64,000 nucleotides of DNA from Achromobacter denitrificans NBRC 15125 (GCF_001571365.1 NZ_BCTQ01000007.1:1-64000), one strand, 5' to 3'; counted from the first letter of the stretch, positions 1-9,426 are shown. Notes: generated by a model not told the origin, from the sequence alone. Made by a program: numbers and translations.

Positions 1-345
1 TCACGACGCAAGACACCGCGTAAGCCTCGGGCCAGCCGCCCGCGCGGCCGGCCCGAGGCGGGCCCCGCAAGATCCTCCACCCCCCGCCACCCGGGGCGAG
101 AACCCCAAGCACCCAACCCTCCCCAGCGACCGCCAGGTTTCAACCACCAGAGCCCGTCGCGTCGGGGGCCTGGGGTGCGCGGGGCGTCGATAAGCCCGAG
201 GGAATCTGAAGGAACCGCCGCAGGCGGTGACGAAGATGACAAGGGGGCAGTCCGGAGCGAAGGCTCCGGACCGCAATCGTGGCCCCGCGCACCCCAGGCC
301 CCCGACGCGGCGGGCGTCTCAAGAACCCAAACCCACCGACCAACA
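1..345 (-). repeat. Dispersed non-coding repeat, copy A (cut by window start)
   Basis: This stretch is the reverse complement of the left half of the repeats at 6404-7054 and 19529-20143. Homology ends near 345, just before the stop codon of the LysR gene. It contains a G+C-rich palindrome near 28-59 and a perfect 28-bp inverted repeat (158-185 with 282-309). The enclosed 96-nt core carries two small hairpins, one of them tccggagc-gaag-gctccgga. Short open frames cross it on both strands but none resembles a protein, so I treat it as non-coding. Its start lies outside the window. Confidence 0.85.
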
Positions 346-353
346 TCCCACCC

Positions 354-1247
354 CTACCTCCCCCCGCCAGAAAACTCGCAACAACTCTCCGCCAACCCCG
401 CCACGCTCTCGCAAAACCCCACATCCGCATCCCTGCGGAACATCGCGCAATACACCGATTGCGGCGGCGCGAGGCTGGTGCGCGCGATAACGAGCTGCTT
501 CGCGCTCACCATGTCGGCGAAGTAATCGCGCGGCAGGCAGCTGACGCCGAACCCCGCCGCGGTCAGCCCGGCCATGGCGATCAGGCTGTTGATGGTGAAG
601 ATATTGCTGACCGGCGTATGCGGCCGCAGCCAGCCGTCGTAGATCATGTTCAGGCCCGACTCCCGGCTCTGCCGCAGCAACGGCAGAGCCGCGATATCCG
701 CCGGCGTGTAGACGCGGCTGGAATCGATCATGTCCGGGCTGCCCATCCAGGCGAACTCCAGGCGCTGCAGCGGCACTACCTGCACGTTCGGCTCCGCGAA
801 TTCCCCGTGCAGGAAGGCCATGTCCAGCTGGCCCGCCTGCAGGCGCTTGAGCAGGTCCCCGCCCAGGTCGATGTGCGGCTCCAGCGTGATGCGGGGGTAG
901 TGCGCCCGCAGCAGCCGGATCAGCGCCGGCAGCCACGTCATCGCGGTGATCTCGGTGATGCCGAAGCGGAACGTGCCGGTCAGCATGTGCTGGCCCTTCA
1001 GCCGCACCAGCAGCCGGTCGCGGTGGCCCAGCATTTCCTCGGCCAGGGCATAGACCTCATGGCCGCGCGCGGTCAGTTCCGCGCGATGGCCGGAGCGGTC
1101 GAACAGCGCGATGTCGAAGTCGGCCTCCAGCTCCTGGATGCGCTTCGTGATCGCGGACTGGGTGGTGTGGAGCTTTTGCGCCGACGCGGCAAACGTGCCC
1201 AGCCTGACCGTCCAGTACAGGGCTTCGATCTGTTTGAAGGTCAACAT
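354..1247 (-). CDS. LysR-family transcriptional regulator
   Basis: A 297-residue LysR-type regulator of typical family length. Residues 1-60 form the winged helix-turn-helix (start MLTFKQIEALYWTVRLGTFA, then TTQSAITKRIQELE), and the rest is a periplasmic-binding-protein-like effector domain. It is divergent from the RraA-like/aminotransferase/ABC operon across a 172-bp gap, the classic arrangement for a LysR protein controlling its neighbour. The effector is unknown; an amino acid or a keto acid derived from it would fit the operon (inference). The stop lies about 9 bp from the edge of repeat copy A, so the extreme C-terminus may have been altered by the repeat's arrival. Confidence 0.88.
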   Translation of the reverse strand: MLTFKQIEALYWTVRLGTFAASAQKLHTTQSAITKRIQELEADFDIALFDRSGHRAELTARGHEVYALAEEMLGHRDRLLVRLKGQHMLTGTFRFGITEITAMTWLPALIRLLRAHYPRITLEPHIDLGGDLLKRLQAGQLDMAFLHGEFAEPNVQVVPLQRLEFAWMGSPDMIDSSRVYTPADIAALPLLRQSRESGLNMIYDGWLRPHTPVSNIFTINSLIAMAGLTAAGFGVSCLPRDYFADMVSAKQLVIARTSLAPPQSVYCAMFRRDADVGFCESVAGLAESCCEFSGGGR

Positions 1248-1309
1248 CCGGCAGGGCCTCGCGAGTCGGTTTTCATTCCGAAATTTCCATTAAGGGCTAA
1301 CCCCTATAT

Positions 1310-1354
1310 TCCATAAAGTGATTGAGTTCGTAGAAATTTAATCCCTTTTATGGA
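1310..1354. promoter_or_regulatory. Candidate LysR operator in the divergent promoter region
   Basis: In the gap between the LysR gene and the RraA-like gene, tccataaa (1310-1317) and tttatgga (1347-1354) form an inverted repeat. A related ttccattaa lies upstream near 1285-1293. The region is A+T-rich compared with the flanking genes. The position suits the LysR regulator, but assignment is by location only. Confidence 0.4.
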
Positions 1355-1419
1355 TTTGCAAAAGCTCGCACCATGGCGCCTGCCCATTCAATCACCGACT
1401 CAGGATTTTGCAGACCGCC

Positions 1420-2094
1420 ATGGCCTCTATTCACACCGGCGCCCGGATATTGCCCGCTCCCCCCGTCGCTTCCGCTGCGGTTCTCCAGGCGCTGGCCGGC
1501 ATCGTCACGCCGCACCTCAGCGACAACCTCGCGCGCCGCGAAGGCATATCGGGCCTGCGCCGCTACCACGGCGCCGGCAAGCTGGTGGGCACGGCCCTGA
1601 CCGTCAAGACCCGCCCTGGCGACAACCTGCTCATCTACAAAGCCATGATGCTTGTGCAGCCCGGCCACGTGCTGGTGGTGGACGCCGGCGGCGACCTTTC
1701 CAACGCCGTGCTGGGCGAAATCATGAAGCGCTACCTCCAGGTCCATGGCTGCGCCGGCGTGGTGGTGGACGGCGCCATCCGCGACGTGGCCGCCTTCGAG
1801 GCCGACAGCTTTCCCTGCTACGCGCGCGGCCACATCCACCGCGGCCCCTACAAGGACGGCCCGGGCGAGGTCAACGTGCCCGTCTCGATCGGCGGTCAGG
1901 TGATCAACCCCGGCGACATCGTGGTGGGCGACGAGGACGGCCTGGTCAGCTTCGCGCCCGCCGAGGCCGACGCCCTGGTCGCGGCGGCGCAGGCGCACGC
2001 CGCCAAGGAAGAACGCATCATGGCCGAGATCGCCGGCGGCGCGAAGGCGCAAAGCTGGATGCAGGCCGCCTTCGCCGCGAAGGGGTTGGAATGA
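1420..2094 (+). CDS. RraA-like / 4-hydroxy-4-methyl-2-oxoglutarate aldolase family protein
   Basis: A 224-residue member of the RraA/HMG-CHA aldolase fold, which includes class II pyruvate aldolases and RNase E regulator homologues. Visible family motifs are VVVDGAIRD in the middle, with the conserved Arg-Asp pair, and GDIVVGDEDGLVSF towards the C-terminus. I chose the ATG at 1420, with aggA about 14 nt upstream; a TTG at 1408 in the same frame is less likely. It overlaps the aminotransferase by 4 bp (ATGA), indicating translational coupling. Beside an aminotransferase and an amino acid importer, a role in cleaving or decarboxylating a keto acid from the imported amino acid is plausible but inferred. 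Confidence 0.82.
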   Translation: MASIHTGARILPAPPVASAAVLQALAGIVTPHLSDNLARREGISGLRRYHGAGKLVGTALTVKTRPGDNLLIYKAMMLVQPGHVLVVDAGGDLSNAVLGEIMKRYLQVHGCAGVVVDGAIRDVAAFEADSFPCYARGHIHRGPYKDGPGEVNVPVSIGGQVINPGDIVVGDEDGLVSFAPAEADALVAAAQAHAAKEERIMAEIAGGAKAQSWMQAAFAAKGLE

Positions 2095-3308
2095 ACGCCG
2101 CCGCGAGCGAGTTCCTGGCCGACCGGGCCCGCGCCATCAAGCCCTCGCCCAGCATGGCGGCCAAGAGCCGCGTGGACCAGCTGCGCGCGCAGGGCAGGGA
2201 CATCATCGACTTCACCGTGGGCGAACCCGACCTGCCCACGCCCGCGCACATCGTGCAGGCCGGCATCGACGCGCTCAACAGCGGCGACATCCGCTACACC
2301 GCGTCCGCCGGCGCCAAGCCCTTGCTGGAAGCCGTGCGCGCCAAGTTCCAGCGCGAGAACGGGTTGGAGTACGCGCTGGACGAACTGATCGTCGGCGTGG
2401 GCGCCAAGCAACTCATCTTCACCGCGCTGGCCGCCACCGTGCAGGCCGGCGACGAGGTCATCATCCCCGCGCCGTACTGGGTGTCGTACCCGGACATGGT
2501 GCTGGTCAACGACGGCACGCCCGTCGTGGTCGCGTGCCCCGAATCCGACGGCTTCAAGCTCACGCCCGAGGCGCTGGAGCGCGCGATCACGCCGCGCACC
2601 AAGTGGCTGCTGCTGAACACGCCCGGCAATCCCACCGGCGCGATGTACGGCGCCGACGAACTGCGCGCGCTGGGCGACGTGCTGGCGCGGCATCCGCAGG
2701 TCTGGCTGATGACCGACGAAATCTACGAACACCTGGCTTACGGCGACGAGCGCCACCTGTCGCCCGCGGCGGCGGTGCCCGCGCTGGCCGGCCGCTGCCT
2801 CACCATCAACGGCGTATCCAAGGCCTATGCCATGACCGGCTGGCGCCTGGGCTACGCGGGCGGTCCGAAGGCGCTGATCAAGGCCATGTCCACGCTGATC
2901 TCGCAAAGCACCAGCTGCGTCAGCGCCATCAGCCAGTCCGCCGCCCGCGTGGCGCTCACCGCCGATCAGGGTTGCGTGCGCGAGGCCGCGGAGGTGTTCC
3001 ACGCGCGCCGCGACCGCATCGAGGCCTTGCTCGATGCGGTGCCCGGCATCCGCTGCCCGCGGCCGCAAGGCGCGTTCTACGTCTACCCGTCGGTGGAGGG
3101 CCTGCTGGGCAAGCGCACGGCAGACGGCCGCGAACTGCGGACCGACCTGGACGTCGTCATGTTCTTGCTGGACGACGCCGGCGTCGCGGTGCTGGACGGC
3201 GCGGCCTACGGCCTGTCGCCGTATCTGCGGCTGAGCTTCGCCACGTCGATGGAGAACATCGAGGAAGGCTGCCGACGCATCCGCGAGGCATGCGCCGGCT
3301 TGATTTGA
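2091..3308 (+). CDS. Class I/II pyridoxal-phosphate aminotransferase
   Basis: A 405-residue fold type I aminotransferase of the aspartate aminotransferase family. The NPTG motif is at 180-183, the cofactor-contacting D-E-I-Y near 209-212, and the Schiff-base lysine in SKAYAMTGWRLGYAG at K244. The carboxylate-binding arginine is in LRLSFATS near the end. It would move an amino group from an amino acid to a 2-oxo acid in the cytoplasm. It is coupled to the RraA-like gene by a 4-bp overlap and followed after 64 bp by an amino acid importer, so it probably starts catabolism of the imported amino acid. The substrate cannot be read from sequence. Confidence 0.9.
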   Translation: MNAAASEFLADRARAIKPSPSMAAKSRVDQLRAQGRDIIDFTVGEPDLPTPAHIVQAGIDALNSGDIRYTASAGAKPLLEAVRAKFQRENGLEYALDELIVGVGAKQLIFTALAATVQAGDEVIIPAPYWVSYPDMVLVNDGTPVVVACPESDGFKLTPEALERAITPRTKWLLLNTPGNPTGAMYGADELRALGDVLARHPQVWLMTDEIYEHLAYGDERHLSPAAAVPALAGRCLTINGVSKAYAMTGWRLGYAGGPKALIKAMSTLISQSTSCVSAISQSAARVALTADQGCVREAAEVFHARRDRIEALLDAVPGIRCPRPQGAFYVYPSVEGLLGKRTADGRELRTDLDVVMFLLDDAGVAVLDGAAYGLSPYLRLSFATSMENIEEGCRRIREACAGLI

Positions 3309-3372
3309 ACGCGGGCGGCCCCGGGGCCGTCCGCAACGGCAGTACCCATACCTACATTTCAGGGGAAATAGC

Positions 3373-4200
3373 ATGAAGACCACCATCGCTTCCTTCGTCG
3401 CCGCCGCCGGCCTGGCCGCCGCGCTGGCTCCCGGCGCCCACGCCGACACGCTGGCCGACATCAAGGCGCGCGGCAAGTTCATCTGCGGCACCATGGGCAC
3501 CGCCGAGCCGTTCAGCTTCCAGGACCCGAAGACCCGCGGCATCGTCGGCTACGAGGTCGACATGTGCCAGGCGGTCGCCGACAGCCTGGGCGTGCCCCTG
3601 GAGCTCAAGCTCATCGCCGTGGAAGCCCGCATCCCCGAACTGATCGCGGGCCGCGTCGACGTCGTGGCGGCCAACCTGGGCTGGAGCCCCGAGCGCGCGC
3701 AGCAGATCGACTATTCGCACCAGCATTTCGTGAGCCTGCAGAAAGTGCTGGCGCGCGATTCGGAGAAAGACCTGAAGGCGCCCGCCGACCTGGCCGGCAA
3801 GCGGGTCAGCGCGGTGCGCGGCTCGTCGTCCGAGCAGGGCGCCCGCAAGAACATCCCCAACGTCGAGCCCGTGACCTTCAAGGACCCCAGCGGCGCCTTC
3901 CTGGCGTTGCAGCAAGGCAAGGTCAGCGGCTTCGTGGCATCCGAACTCATGCTGGTCAAGCTCAAGCAGCAGGCCGCCGGCAGCGCCGTCCCGGTCAAGA
4001 TCCTGGAGCCCGCGCTCTTCGTCGAGCCCTGGGGCATGGGCGTGCGCAAGGGCGACAGCGCGATGCTGGAGCAGGTGAACAAGGTGCTCGACGGAATGGA
4101 AGCCTCGGGCCAGGCCGCCAAGACCTTCGACAAATGGTTCGGCGCCGGCACCCAGTTCGACATGAAGCGCGACTTCCGCATCGAAGCCATCAAGGGTTGA
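3373..4200 (+). CDS. Amino acid ABC transporter substrate-binding protein
   Basis: A 275-residue periplasmic binding protein of family 3 (polar amino acids). The signal peptide is about residues 1-24, with a likely cut after AHA. The mature part starts DTLADIKARGKFICG and holds the characteristic VGYEVDMCQAVADSLG segment. A good ribosome site (aggggA at 3361-3366) precedes the start. Two permeases and an ATPase follow on the same strand, completing the importer. The ligand is not predictable here, but the adjacent aminotransferase suggests an amino acid used as a carbon or nitrogen source. Confidence 0.9.
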   Translation: MKTTIASFVAAAGLAAALAPGAHADTLADIKARGKFICGTMGTAEPFSFQDPKTRGIVGYEVDMCQAVADSLGVPLELKLIAVEARIPELIAGRVDVVAANLGWSPERAQQIDYSHQHFVSLQKVLARDSEKDLKAPADLAGKRVSAVRGSSSEQGARKNIPNVEPVTFKDPSGAFLALQQGKVSGFVASELMLVKLKQQAAGSAVPVKILEPALFVEPWGMGVRKGDSAMLEQVNKVLDGMEASGQAAKTFDKWFGAGTQFDMKRDFRIEAIKG

Positions 4201-4228
4201 CGCGCCGCGCGCGCTGGAGCCTGGTTCG

Positions 4229-4930
4229 ATGCATTACGTTTTCGACTTCGGCGCCATCTTCCAGGGCGAGTATCCGGACTGGCTGCTCAGGGGCTTCATC
4301 ACGACCCTGGCGCTGGCCGGATTCGCCTGGATCCTGGCGTTCCTGGTGGGCAGCCTGCTGGCGGTGATCCGCCTGACGGGCTCGCCCGTGGCCAATGGGT
4401 TGATCGCGACCTACGTCGCTTTCCACCGCAACGTGCCCATGCTGGTGCACATTCTTTTCTGGTACTTCGGCGTGCCGGCATTGTTGCCGCAGGCCGCGAC
4501 CGACTGGCTCAACAGCCACGGCAGCGAATTCATCCTGTCCTGCATCGCGATCGGGCTGGTGATGTCCGCCTACGTCTGCGAAGACCTGCGCAGCGCGGTG
4601 CGGGGCATCCCGGCGGGACAGGTCGAGGCGGCGCGGGCGCTGGGCCTGGGCTTCCTGGCCACCATGCGCAAGGTCGTGCTGCCGCAGGCTTTCCGCATCG
4701 CGATCCCGCCCTTGCTCAACCAGACGCTGCTGCTCTTGAAGAACACCAGCCTGGCCATGGCCATCGGCGTGACCGAACTCACCGCCGCCGGCCGCGAGAT
4801 CGAGAACTACACGTTCCGCACTTTCGAGGCCTATGCCGTCGTCACCGTCATCTACCTGGTGCTGTCGTTCCTGATCATGGGGGGCGGCGCTCTCCTGCAA
4901 CGGCGCTACCGTCCGCTGGGAGCGCGCTGA
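4229..4930 (+). CDS. Amino acid ABC transporter permease
   Basis: A 233-residue inner-membrane permease of the HisM/GlnP type. It has about five hydrophobic segments and the cytoplasmic coupling loop ([19 protein letters not shown], ending [15 protein letters not shown]), the EAA motif that docks onto the ATPase. It lies 28 bp after the binding protein and 2 bp before a second permease of the same kind, so the two probably form a heterodimeric channel. Confidence 0.92.
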   Translation: MHYVFDFGAIFQGEYPDWLLRGFITTLALAGFAWILAFLVGSLLAVIRLTGSPVANGLIATYVAFHRNVPMLVHILFWYFGVPALLPQAATDWLNSHGSEFILSCIAIGLVMSAYVCEDLRSAVRGIPAGQVEAARALGLGFLATMRKVVLPQAFRIAIPPLLNQTLLLLKNTSLAMAIGVTELTAAGREIENYTFRTFEAYAVVTVIYLVLSFLIMGGGALLQRRYRPLGAR

Positions 4931-4932
4931 TC

Positions 4933-5649
4933 ATGTGGGGCATACTCAAGGACAACTGGCTGCTACTGCTCGTGGGGCAGTATCCGCACGGCCCGGTGGG
5001 CGGCCTGGCCGCCACGTTGGGGCTGGCCGCCGTCAGCCTGGCGCTGGCGCTGCCTTGCGGCGTGCTGCTGGCGCTGGGCCGGATCAGCCCCTACCGGGTC
5101 TTCTACTGGCCGGCGTCGGCCGTGGTCTACCTGGTGCGCGGCCTGCCGTTGCTGATGTTCATCTTCTGGGCGTATTTCTTCGTGCCGCTCATCATCGGCC
5201 GCCCGGTGGCCGGCACCACCACCATGGTGGTGGCGCTGGTCTGCTACGAAAGCGCCTACCTGGCCGAGATCATCCGAGCCGGCATCCAGGCGCTGCCGCC
5301 GGGGCAGCAGGAAGCCAGCCGCGCGCTGGGCCTGTCGTACATGCAGACCATGCGGCGCGTGATCCTGCCGCAGGCGCTCTACAACATGCTGCCCAGCATG
5401 CTCAGCCAGTTCGTTTCCACGGTGAAGGAAACCTCGCTGGCCTACGTCATCAGCGTCCAGGAGCTCACCTACGCGGCCAACCAGATCAACAGCGTGCTGC
5501 TGACCAAGCCTTTCGAGGTCTTCGGGCTGCTGGCGCTGACCTATTTCATCCTGAATTTCGGGCTGAGCTCATTGGTGCACCTGACCGAACGCCGTATCGG
5601 CAGGCGCCGCGCCGGGCTCATGCCTGCTCCTCGCGCGGTGCCGACATGA
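4933..5649 (+). CDS. Amino acid ABC transporter permease
   Basis: A 238-residue second HisM/GlnP-type permease. Its EAA loop reads [20 protein letters not shown] followed by [15 protein letters not shown]. It is the partner of the preceding permease. Its stop codon overlaps the ATPase start by 4 bp (ATGA), so translation of the importer subunits is coupled. Confidence 0.92.
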   Translation: MWGILKDNWLLLLVGQYPHGPVGGLAATLGLAAVSLALALPCGVLLALGRISPYRVFYWPASAVVYLVRGLPLLMFIFWAYFFVPLIIGRPVAGTTTMVVALVCYESAYLAEIIRAGIQALPPGQQEASRALGLSYMQTMRRVILPQALYNMLPSMLSQFVSTVKETSLAYVISVQELTYAANQINSVLLTKPFEVFGLLALTYFILNFGLSSLVHLTERRIGRRRAGLMPAPRAVPT

Positions 5650-6371
5650 TCCGATTTTCCGAAGTGCAGAAGTGGTATGGCCAATACCAGGCGTTGTCCG
5701 ATGTGACGGCGCGGGTGGGGCAGGGCGAAGTGGTGGTGGTGTGCGGCCCCTCCGGGTCGGGCAAGTCCACGCTGATTCGCACGGTCAACCGGCTGGAACC
5801 CATCCAGAAAGGCGTGATCGAGGTCGACGGCCAGGACATCTATGGCCCCAAGGTGCACCTGGACACCCTGCGCAGCCATATCGGCTTCGTATTCCAGCAG
5901 TTCAACCTGTTCCCGCACCTGTCGGTGCTGGAAAACCTGATGCTGGCCCCGCTGCAACTCAAGCGCGCCCGCCGCCCCGAGGCGCGCGAACGCGCCCTGC
6001 AACTGCTGGAACGGGTGGGCCTGACACACAAGGCCGAGGCCTATCCCGCGCAGTTGTCGGGCGGCCAGCAGCAACGCGTCGCCATCGCCCGGGCGCTGGC
6101 CATGAACCCGCCCGTCATGCTGTTCGACGAGCCCACCAGCGCGCTGGACCCGGAGATGGTGGGCGAGGTGCTGCAAGTGATGAAGGGCCTGGCCAAGGAC
6201 GGCATGACCATGGTCTGCGTGACCCACGAAATGGGCTTCGCGCGCGAGGTCGCGGATCGGGTGTGGTTCATGGACGCGGGGCGGATCGTCGAAACCGGAA
6301 CGCCGGAAGAGTTCTTCACCCGGCCGGGGACGGCGCGGGCGCAGAAGTTTTTGGCGGAGATCCGGCATTGA
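5646..6371 (+). CDS. Amino acid ABC transporter ATP-binding protein
   Basis: A 241-residue ATPase of the GlnQ/HisP family. Walker A is GPSGSGKST (about 34-42), the Q-loop [10 protein letters not shown], the signature [15 protein letters not shown], Walker [15 protein letters not shown], and the switch histidine lies in CVTHEMGFA. The start at 5646 overlaps the permease stop. It is the last gene of the operon, and the long repeat begins about 33 bp after its stop. Confidence 0.94.
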   Translation: MIRFSEVQKWYGQYQALSDVTARVGQGEVVVVCGPSGSGKSTLIRTVNRLEPIQKGVIEVDGQDIYGPKVHLDTLRSHIGFVFQQFNLFPHLSVLENLMLAPLQLKRARRPEARERALQLLERVGLTHKAEAYPAQLSGGQQQRVAIARALAMNPPVMLFDEPTSALDPEMVGEVLQVMKGLAKDGMTMVCVTHEMGFAREVADRVWFMDAGRIVETGTPEEFFTRPGTARAQKFLAEIRH

Positions 6372-6403
6372 AGGGCTTGTGCGGGGCTTGGTCCCGGGGC
6401 GGT

Positions 6404-7054
6404 CGGTGGGTTTGGGTTCTTGAGACGCCCGCCGCGTCGGGGGCCTGGGGGTGCGCGGGGCCACGATTGCGGTCCGGAGCCTTCGCTCCGGACTTGCCTC
6501 GGCGGCCCCCCCCCCTCGTCATCCTCGTTGTCGCCTGCGGCGACTGCCTTCGGATTCCCTCGGGCTTATCGACGCCCCGCGCACCCCAGGCCCCCGACGC
6601 GACGGGCTCTGGTGGTTGAAACCTGGCGGTCGCCGGGGAGGATCAGGTGCTTAGGGTTCTTGCCCCGGGTGGTGGGGTGGTGGAGGATCTTGCGGGGCCC
6701 GCCTCGGGCCGGCCGCGCGGGCGGCTGGCCCGAGGCTTACGCGGTGTCTTGCGTCGTGATGGGGGCGCTGCGCGATTGTGGACGGGATGCTGGTGCCTGA
6801 TACCTGCGATGCCTGATACCTGTGTGAGATGACGGTCCCTGTGTGAGATGACGGTCCGTCTCGTCACTTGAACCCCGCCGCCGGATGGGTGGCGCGCGTA
6901 CGGGTCTGCATGCGCAAGCGGCTGCTCAACGCGCGCCACCCATCACCGCTCCCCCCCCAAACGCTGGGGCGGCCTTCAGCACACCACCCTCCGCATGCGC
7001 GAAAGCGCACACCGACCCGACGCCCACCACCGCGTATGCCGTTCTCGGCCGCCC
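6404..7054 (+). repeat. Dispersed non-coding repeat, copy B
   Basis: About 650 bp that match 19529-20143 nearly base for base in the same orientation; the left half also matches copy A in inverted orientation. Modules in order: inverted repeat arms 6433-6461 and 6574-6601 around a hairpin core; a G+C palindrome near 6684-6740; two copies of a tgtgagatgacggtcc unit near 6827-6866; and a 16-bp inverted repeat (6884-6899 with 6929-6944). No plausible protein is encoded. Together with copy A it brackets the 0.35-6.4 kb gene block as inverted copies. Confidence 0.88.
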
Positions 7055-7068
7055 GGGCGGCCGAGAAC
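7041..7068. repeat. Perfect 28-bp palindrome
   Basis: The two 14-base halves, starting gttctcggc and ending gccgagaac, are exact reverse complements with no loop. The palindrome sits where copies B and C diverge: copy C keeps the left half and then jumps to the sequence seen at 7297. It is followed by cgggccccgcaaga, which also follows the different palindrome in copy A. Confidence 0.85.
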
Positions 7069-7133
7069 GGCGGGCCCCGCAAGACTCGTCAATGAACACC
7101 GCTCTAGCAGCGCGGCAAGCGTAGACACGCGTA

Positions 7134-7297
7134 GCCCGTCGGCGCGGGCGTCGCGGACGCGAGCAACCTCGATGCGCCCGAGGGAATCTGAAGGAACCGC
7201 CGCAGGCGGTGACGAAGATGACGACGGGGCAGTCCGGAGCGAAGGCTCCGGACCGCAATCGTGGGCGCGAGCGGCCGCGGCGCCCGCGCCGACGGGC
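7134..7297 (+). repeat. Palindromic element: conserved core with different arms
   Basis: The core at 7165-7264 is nearly identical to the core of copy A (186-281) and is the reverse complement of the cores in copies B and C. Here it is flanked by arms unrelated to those of the other copies: 7134-7164 and 7265-7297, which are imperfect reverse complements of each other. Self-pairing arms of different sequence around the same core argue for a structured or palindromic element rather than simple duplication. Confidence 0.75.
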
Positions 7298-7300
7298 GAC

Positions 7301-7393
7301 CTACGAAAACACTAGACGCCCACGAAAACACAGACGCCCACGAAAACACAGACGCCTACGAAAACACTAGACGCCTACGAAGACACAAGATGC
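7301..7393. repeat. Five 18-19 bp tandem repeats
   Basis: Five head-to-tail units of the form c(c/t)acgaaaacac(t)agacgc begin at 7301, 7320, 7338, 7356 and 7375; the last is the most degenerate. The array ends 25 bp before the apaH stop codon. A single related unit ends repeat copy C near 20147. There are no unique spacers, so it is not a CRISPR array. Confidence 0.85.
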
Positions 7394-7417
7394 CCATGAA
7401 TCCCACGTCCCCAAAAA

Positions 7418-8251
7418 CTACTCGGACAACGGATCCTGAAACTGCGAACACTTAACCTGCACCAGCTTCCGATCCTGCAACCGCAATGCCGTCAACGACC
7501 CCCCCCATACGCATCCGGTGTCCAGGCAGATCACGTCCGGCCGCTGCAGCAGCCCCAGCGTCGACCAGTGGCCGAAAACCGTCGTGACGTTCCGCGTTGC
7601 GCGGTTCGGCACGTCGAACCACGGCACCAGCCCCGGGGGCCAGGCGCCGGGAGTCACCTTGGTGGCGAACTCCATGTGGCCGTTGGGCGTGCACAGGCGG
7701 ATGCGCGTCAGCGCATTGATGATCACCCGCATCCGCTTGCCGCCCTTGTGGTCTTCCTTCCAGGTGGCCGGCTCGTTGCCATACATCTTCTGCAGCGCTT
7801 TTTGCCAGTTCGGGCCGCGCAAGGCGTCCTGGACCTCGCCGGCCAAGGCCAGCGTTTTGGCGACGTCCCATTTGGCCAGCGTGCCGGCGTGGACCAGCAG
7901 GTGGCCCTGCTCGAAATGGGCCAGGGGCCGGAACCGCAGCCAGTTGATCAGCTCGGCCGCGTCCGGCGCCCGCAGCACGTCGTCGAGCGTGTCCGACTTG
8001 GACGGCTTGCGCACGCCGGCGGCCGTGGCCAGCAGGTGCAGGTCATGGTTGCCGAGCACCGAGGTGGCGCGGTCGCCCAGGTCGATGATGCGACGCAGGG
8101 TTTCCAGCGACTCCGGGCCGCGATTGACCAGGTCCCCGGCGAACCAGAAGCGCGACTTGGGGTCGCCGACCAGGTCGGGGTGGGACAGCAAACGATCCAG
8201 CGGCGAGCAGCAACCCTGCACGTCGCCGATCATCCAGATACTGCCGTTCAT
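7418..8251 (-). CDS. apaH: Symmetrical bis(5'-nucleosyl)-tetraphosphatase ApaH
   Basis: A 277-residue calcineurin-like phosphoesterase that hydrolyses Ap4A to two ADP in the cytoplasm; ApaH of this class can also remove Np4-type RNA caps. The metal-binding motifs are in order: IGDVQGC near residue 8, [10 protein letters not shown] near 40, GNHDLHLL near 67, and VHAG and FGHWS histidines further on. Length matches the family. The start overlaps the lptG stop by 4 bp, so it is the last gene of the tonB-like/aroE/mtgA/lptG/apaH run. Confidence 0.95.
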   Translation of the reverse strand: MNGSIWMIGDVQGCCSPLDRLLSHPDLVGDPKSRFWFAGDLVNRGPESLETLRRIIDLGDRATSVLGNHDLHLLATAAGVRKPSKSDTLDDVLRAPDAAELINWLRFRPLAHFEQGHLLVHAGTLAKWDVAKTLALAGEVQDALRGPNWQKALQKMYGNEPATWKEDHKGGKRMRVIINALTRIRLCTPNGHMEFATKVTPGAWPPGLVPWFDVPNRATRNVTTVFGHWSTLGLLQRPDVICLDTGCVWGGSLTALRLQDRKLVQVKCSQFQDPLSE

Positions 8252-9426
8252 GCGGGACTCTTACTCCAAGGCCAGCGTTGTTGGACGATGCGGGTGATGG
8301 TGTGGCGGTATTCCATGTAGCTCATGGCGCCCAGCGCCAGGATCACGGCGCCCAGGTTCGGGCCCAGCGCCGTCAGCCAGGGCGGCCACTTGCCCAGCAT
8401 GCCTACGTTCAGGGCCAGCTGGTTGAGCATGAAGAAGGCCACGCCGAGCAGGATGCCCAGGAAGACCTTGGCTCCCACGCCGCCGCGGCGCGTCTGCATC
8501 AAGCCGATGGGGGCGGCGATGGTGATCATGACCAGCAGGGTGAACGGATACGCCAGTTTGCGCCACAAGGCGACGACCTGTCGACCATATTGCAGCTGGT
8601 TGTTGCGCAAATAATCCACATAGTCCAGCAGGGTAACGATGGACATGCGTTCCGGAGTCAGCACGCGGGCCAGCAGGCGCTCGGCGCTGAGCGTGGTGTC
8701 CACCGTGCGTTCCGGCACCTTGACGACGGTGGCGGGGGGGTTCTTGGGCGGGCGCGCGTCGGCCAGGGCCTCGGCGGCGTTCTCGTCCAGGCGGGTTTCG
8801 GAGACGTCCTTCAGCACCAGGTCGCCGTGCGTGAACAGGCCGGTGGGCGCGGTCGACAGGACCGAGAGCGTCAGGTCTTTCTTGAATTCGTAGAGGGTCA
8901 CGGCGTTGACCTGGCCGTCGCCTTTCAGCTCGCCGATGTTGATGATGCGGGTGCCGCCGTTGGCGGTGGGCTCCTTGAACCAGTATCCGCTCTTGAGGCG
9001 GTCGCCGCCGGCCTTGCCGCGGAACATCAGGTTGGCTTCGCCGGACTTGATTTCGGCCCAGGGGGTGACGTACTCGGACAGCAGCCCCGCGCCTATCATC
9101 AGCGGAATAGTGACGATCCAGAGCATGCGCAGCAGTTTCATGCCGCTCACGCCCGAGACCCGCAGGATCACCAGCTCATTGCGCTGGGCGAGCCCGGCCA
9201 GCGCCAGGATGGCGCCGATCAGCAGGCCGATGGGCAGGAGATCGTACAGGCGGGTGGGAATGGCGAGCGCCTGCATGTAGAGCAGGGCCATCATGGAGAA
9301 CTTGTCACCCACGTTGTCCAGATCGTCCACTAGCGCGAAGAACGTGAAAAGGCCCAGCAGGGCCATGAGGACCACTGCGCAAGAGCGATAGATCTCGCGG
9401 GCCAGGTAGCGACGTGCGGTACGCAT
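8248..9426 (-). CDS. lptG: LPS export ABC transporter permease LptG
   Basis: An LptF/LptG family inner-membrane protein of the complex that extracts LPS from the inner membrane. I chose the start [12 protein letters not shown] (392 residues); an upstream ATG would add 13 residues. It has three N-terminal hydrophobic segments, the [20 protein letters not shown] coupling region, a periplasmic middle domain, and three C-terminal membrane segments. [17 protein letters not shown] resembles the LptG rather than the LptF periplasmic domain. No lptF is adjacent, although the two are usually paired. The stop overlaps apaH by 4 bp. Confidence 0.88.
   Translation of the reverse strand: MRTARRYLAREIYRSCAVVLMALLGLFTFFALVDDLDNVGDKFSMMALLYMQALAIPTRLYDLLPIGLLIGAILALAGLAQRNELVILRVSGVSGMKLLRMLWIVTIPLMIGAGLLSEYVTPWAEIKSGEANLMFRGKAGGDRLKSGYWFKEPTANGGTRIINIGELKGDGQVNAVTLYEFKKDLTLSVLSTAPTGLFTHGDLVLKDVSETRLDENAAEALADARPPKNPPATVVKVPERTVDTTLSAERLLARVLTPERMSIVTLLDYVDYLRNNQLQYGRQVVALWRKLAYPFTLLVMITIAAPIGLMQTRRGGVGAKVFLGILLGVAFFMLNQLALNVGMLGKWPPWLTALGPNLGAVILALGAMSYMEYRHTITRIVQQRWPWSKSPA

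Noticed and set aside
175-525. Small proteins encoded in the long repeat
   Set aside because: Different copies keep different frames open and the products are Arg/Pro-rich; the conserved features are inverted repeats, not codons.
3311-3337. Intrinsic terminator between the aminotransferase and the amino acid importer
   Set aside because: A G+C hairpin exists but has mismatches and no T-run, and the genes form a functional unit.
7301-7393. CRISPR-like array
   Set aside because: Units are 18-19 bp and contiguous, with no unique spacers and no cas genes in the window.
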